A program made the translations under genes and the position numbers. This document shows, in pieces, positions 7,125 through 8,678 of a stretch of 8,678 bases of DNA. Each line of letters opens with the position of its first letter. The stretch's first letter is position 1. The notes under the pieces are model-generated. The model was not told the origin of the DNA. It saw nothing but the letters and a program-made list of their open reading frames with translations, and searched no databases. The stretch comes from Pseudomonadota bacterium (lineage in GTDB: Bacteria; Pseudomonadota; Alphaproteobacteria; Rhizobiales; Rhizobiaceae): positions 1 to 8,678 of the forward strand of contig JAEYXI010000592.1 in the NCBI GenBank assembly GCA_023428515.1, written 5' to 3'.

Positions 7125-8678
7125 ATGAGCGGGAGGCGGCTGCAGGCCATCGTCGCGGTCGTCCTGGCCGGGCTTTGGGGCGCCGCCCTCGCATTCCCGC
7201 ATATCAACGGCCAGGCCTGGTTCCTCGATCGCGCCGAGGCGACCCTGGCCGACATGCGCATTCTCCTGCGGGGCGTCCGCAAGCCGCCCTCCTCCGTCGT
7301 GATCGTCGCCGTGGACGACGAACTCGCGAAGCGGGAAGGCAAGTATCCGGTCAGCCGCCGCACGCTCGCCAACATCATCGACACGGTCGCGCCGTTCTCG
7401 CCGAAAACCGTCGCACTCGACATACTGCTCCTCGACGAAGGCGACGAGGCCGACGATGCAGCCCTCGCCGGAGCGCTGGCCCGCAACCACAGCGTGATCG
7501 CCGGAGCCGCCGTCTTCTCCGCCGACAGCCAAAGGCTCGGCCCCGCTGGAGACGAAGCCTTGGCGCGGGTGCCGATCGCGGATCGGCTGGCTTTGCCCCT
7601 CGAACGCTTTGCACAGGGGGCGCCGGTCGGCCTGGTCAATGTCGCAACCGACTTTGGCGGCACCCCGCGGCTGGTCCCGATGATCTTCCGCACCAGCGAC
7701 AGGATCGAGGCATCGTTCCCGCTGCAGGCAGCATCGATCGCCATGAACCAGAAGCCTGTCTTCGAGACCGACCGGATCGTTTTCGGAGCGCATGCGATAC
7801 GGACCGATCTCGGGCAGCGCCTCCCGATCAACTACTACGGTCCGCGCGGCACGATCGCCACAGTCAGCGCGGCCGCATTGCTTGACGGCAAGGTCGGGCG
7901 CGAACAGTTGCAGGATCGCATCGTCGTGATCGGCGCCACCGTCATCGGCAGCGGCGACGTGTTCCCGACGCCCTTCGACCCTGTCCTGCCCGGCGTGGAG
8001 GTCATCTCCACCGCGATCTCGCACCTGGTGAACGGCGACGGCCTTGTCCGCGATAGCCGCATCCGTCTTGTGGACGCGGCTGTCGCCGTCATCCTTCCGA
8101 TGATCCTCGTCGCGCTGCTTGCCTGGCGCCGCAGCGCACTCGGTTTTGCCGCGATCGTCGCCGTGATGGCACTTTGGTTCGTCGCGAACTTCATCTTCTT
8201 TACACGCGGCATATGGCTGAGCGCGGCACTCCCGATCGCGGCCGCAATTCCTCCGGCCATCGTCTATGGAGCGGCCCAACTCCGGCTCGACCGCCGGCGC
8301 GCCTACCGTTACGCAGCCCAGAACGAGGTCCTCAGGCGTTTCCAGGCGCCCGCCTTGCGCGACTGGCTGGCGCGCGATCCGGGCTTCCTGGCGATGCCGG
8401 TACGCCAGGAGGCCGCAATCGTCTTCATCGATCTATCGGGCTTCACCGCTTTCAGCGAAGTGGCGAGCGCAACCACGATGCGCGAGCTGCTCGACGATTT
8501 TTACCGGCTGATCGAGGAGGAAGCGCAGTCTCACAAGGGCGTCATCACCAGCTTCATGGGCGACGGCGCGATGATCGTCTTCGGCCTCCCACAGCCGACG
8601 CCCGAAGACCCTGCCAATGCGCTTGCCTGCGCAACCGCGCTCGCCGCACGCGCAAGGTCGTGGCTTGCCGCGCAGCCG
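7125..8678 (+). CDS. CHASE2-domain class III adenylate/guanylate cyclase, N-terminal 518 codons, 3' end beyond window
   Basis: Membrane sensor enzyme predicted to make a cyclic nucleotide from a nucleoside triphosphate in response to a periplasmic signal. One membrane helix (about residues 6-25) precedes a periplasmic CHASE2 domain (about 30-310) with family patterns such as VVIVAVDD, VALDILL, a GLVNV stretch and VVIGAT. Three closely spaced helices follow (about 315-333, 340-360 and 364-386), the standard CHASE2 topology. A short linker without a HAMP domain leads to the cyclase domain, starting near 430. Metal-binding aspartates are visible: D436 in FIDLSGFT and D480 in FMGDGAM, 44 apart as usual. 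The lysine normally four residues before the second aspartate is serine here (S476), so nucleotide specificity is uncertain. The later specificity residue and the transition-state Asn/Arg lie beyond the window. The ATG was chosen because it gives a complete first helix. There is no good Shine-Dalgarno, which suggests translational coupling to the FecR-domain gene ending six bases upstream. Confidence 0.94.
   Translation, partial: MSGRRLQAIVAVVLAGLWGAALAFPHINGQAWFLDRAEATLADMRILLRGVRKPPSSVVIVAVDDELAKREGKYPVSRRTLANIIDTVAPFSPKTVALDILLLDEGDEADDAALAGALARNHSVIAGAAVFSADSQRLGPAGDEALARVPIADRLALPLERFAQGAPVGLVNVATDFGGTPRLVPMIFRTSDRIEASFPLQAASIAMNQKPVFETDRIVFGAHAIRTDLGQRLPINYYGPRGTIATVSAAALLDGKVGREQLQDRIVVIGATVIGSGDVFPTPFDPVLPGVEVISTAISHLVNGDGLVRDSRIRLVDAAVAVILPMILVALLAWRRSALGFAAIVAVMALWFVANFIFFTRGIWLSAALPIAAAIPPAIVYGAAQLRLDRRRAYRYAAQNEVLRRFQAPALRDWLARDPGFLAMPVRQEAAIVFIDLSGFTAFSEVASATTMRELLDDFYRLIEEEAQSHKGVITSFMGDGAMIVFGLPQPTPEDPANALACATALAARARSWLAAQP

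Noticed and set aside
7070..7885. 271-codon open frame on the plus strand overlapping the cyclase start
   Set aside because: Out of frame with the CHASE2 domain, which is well supported; product is Arg/Gly rich without hydrophobic pattern.
6423..8279. 618-codon open frame on the minus strand opposite the FecR-domain and cyclase genes
   Set aside because: Its product is rich in Asp, His, Gly, Arg and Cys with no recognisable fold, typical of the antisense of GC-rich coding DNA. The plus strand carries two recognisable families over the same bases.
1..8678. Mobile elements, CRISPR arrays, tRNA or rRNA genes
   Set aside because: No transposase or integrase-like frame, no regularly spaced repeats, and no tRNA or rRNA-like sequence seen; nearly all bases are explained by three ordinary protein genes.

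Overview
The window looks like chromosome of a GC-rich alphaproteobacterium of the order Hyphomicrobiales (Rhizobiales). A Mesorhizobium/Phyllobacteriaceae-type host is likely but not proven. The basis is a very large gene for cyclic beta-1,2-glucan synthase (NdvB/ChvB/Cgs), a family hallmark of rhizobia, agrobacteria and brucellae. Next to it is a FecR-domain gene followed by a CHASE2-type cyclase gene.

Layout. Positions 1-6274, minus strand, hold the first 2091 codons of ndvB, and the gene runs off the left edge. These codons cover the cytoplasmic N-terminus, the membrane-embedded GT84 glucosyltransferase, the glycoamylase-like cyclisation domain, and the first part of the GH94-type phosphorylase portion. 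The catalytic (alpha/alpha)6 part of GH94, by family comparison roughly 700-750 residues, lies outside. Positions 6275-6590 are a divergent intergenic region with a plausible ndvB promoter and two perfect inverted repeats. Positions 6591-7118, plus strand, encode a small secreted FecR-domain protein. Positions 7125-8678, plus strand, encode the first 518 residues of a CHASE2-domain class III adenylate/guanylate cyclase, which runs off the right edge. The two plus-strand genes are six bases apart and almost certainly one operon.

How they may work together. NdvB polymerises glucose from UDP-glucose into cyclic beta-1,2-glucan for the periplasm, which matters for low-osmolarity adaptation and host interaction. 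The FecR protein and the CHASE2 sensor both face the periplasm, so the pair looks like an envelope-sensing cyclic-nucleotide module. Any link between that module and glucan synthesis is inference from the divergent layout alone.

The three protein genes belong to known families. I see no mobile element, CRISPR array, tRNA, rRNA or clearly novel system. The most interesting points are the FecR-CHASE2 cyclase pairing, the replacement by serine of the usual substrate-contacting lysine in the cyclase, and the dyad-rich divergent promoter region.
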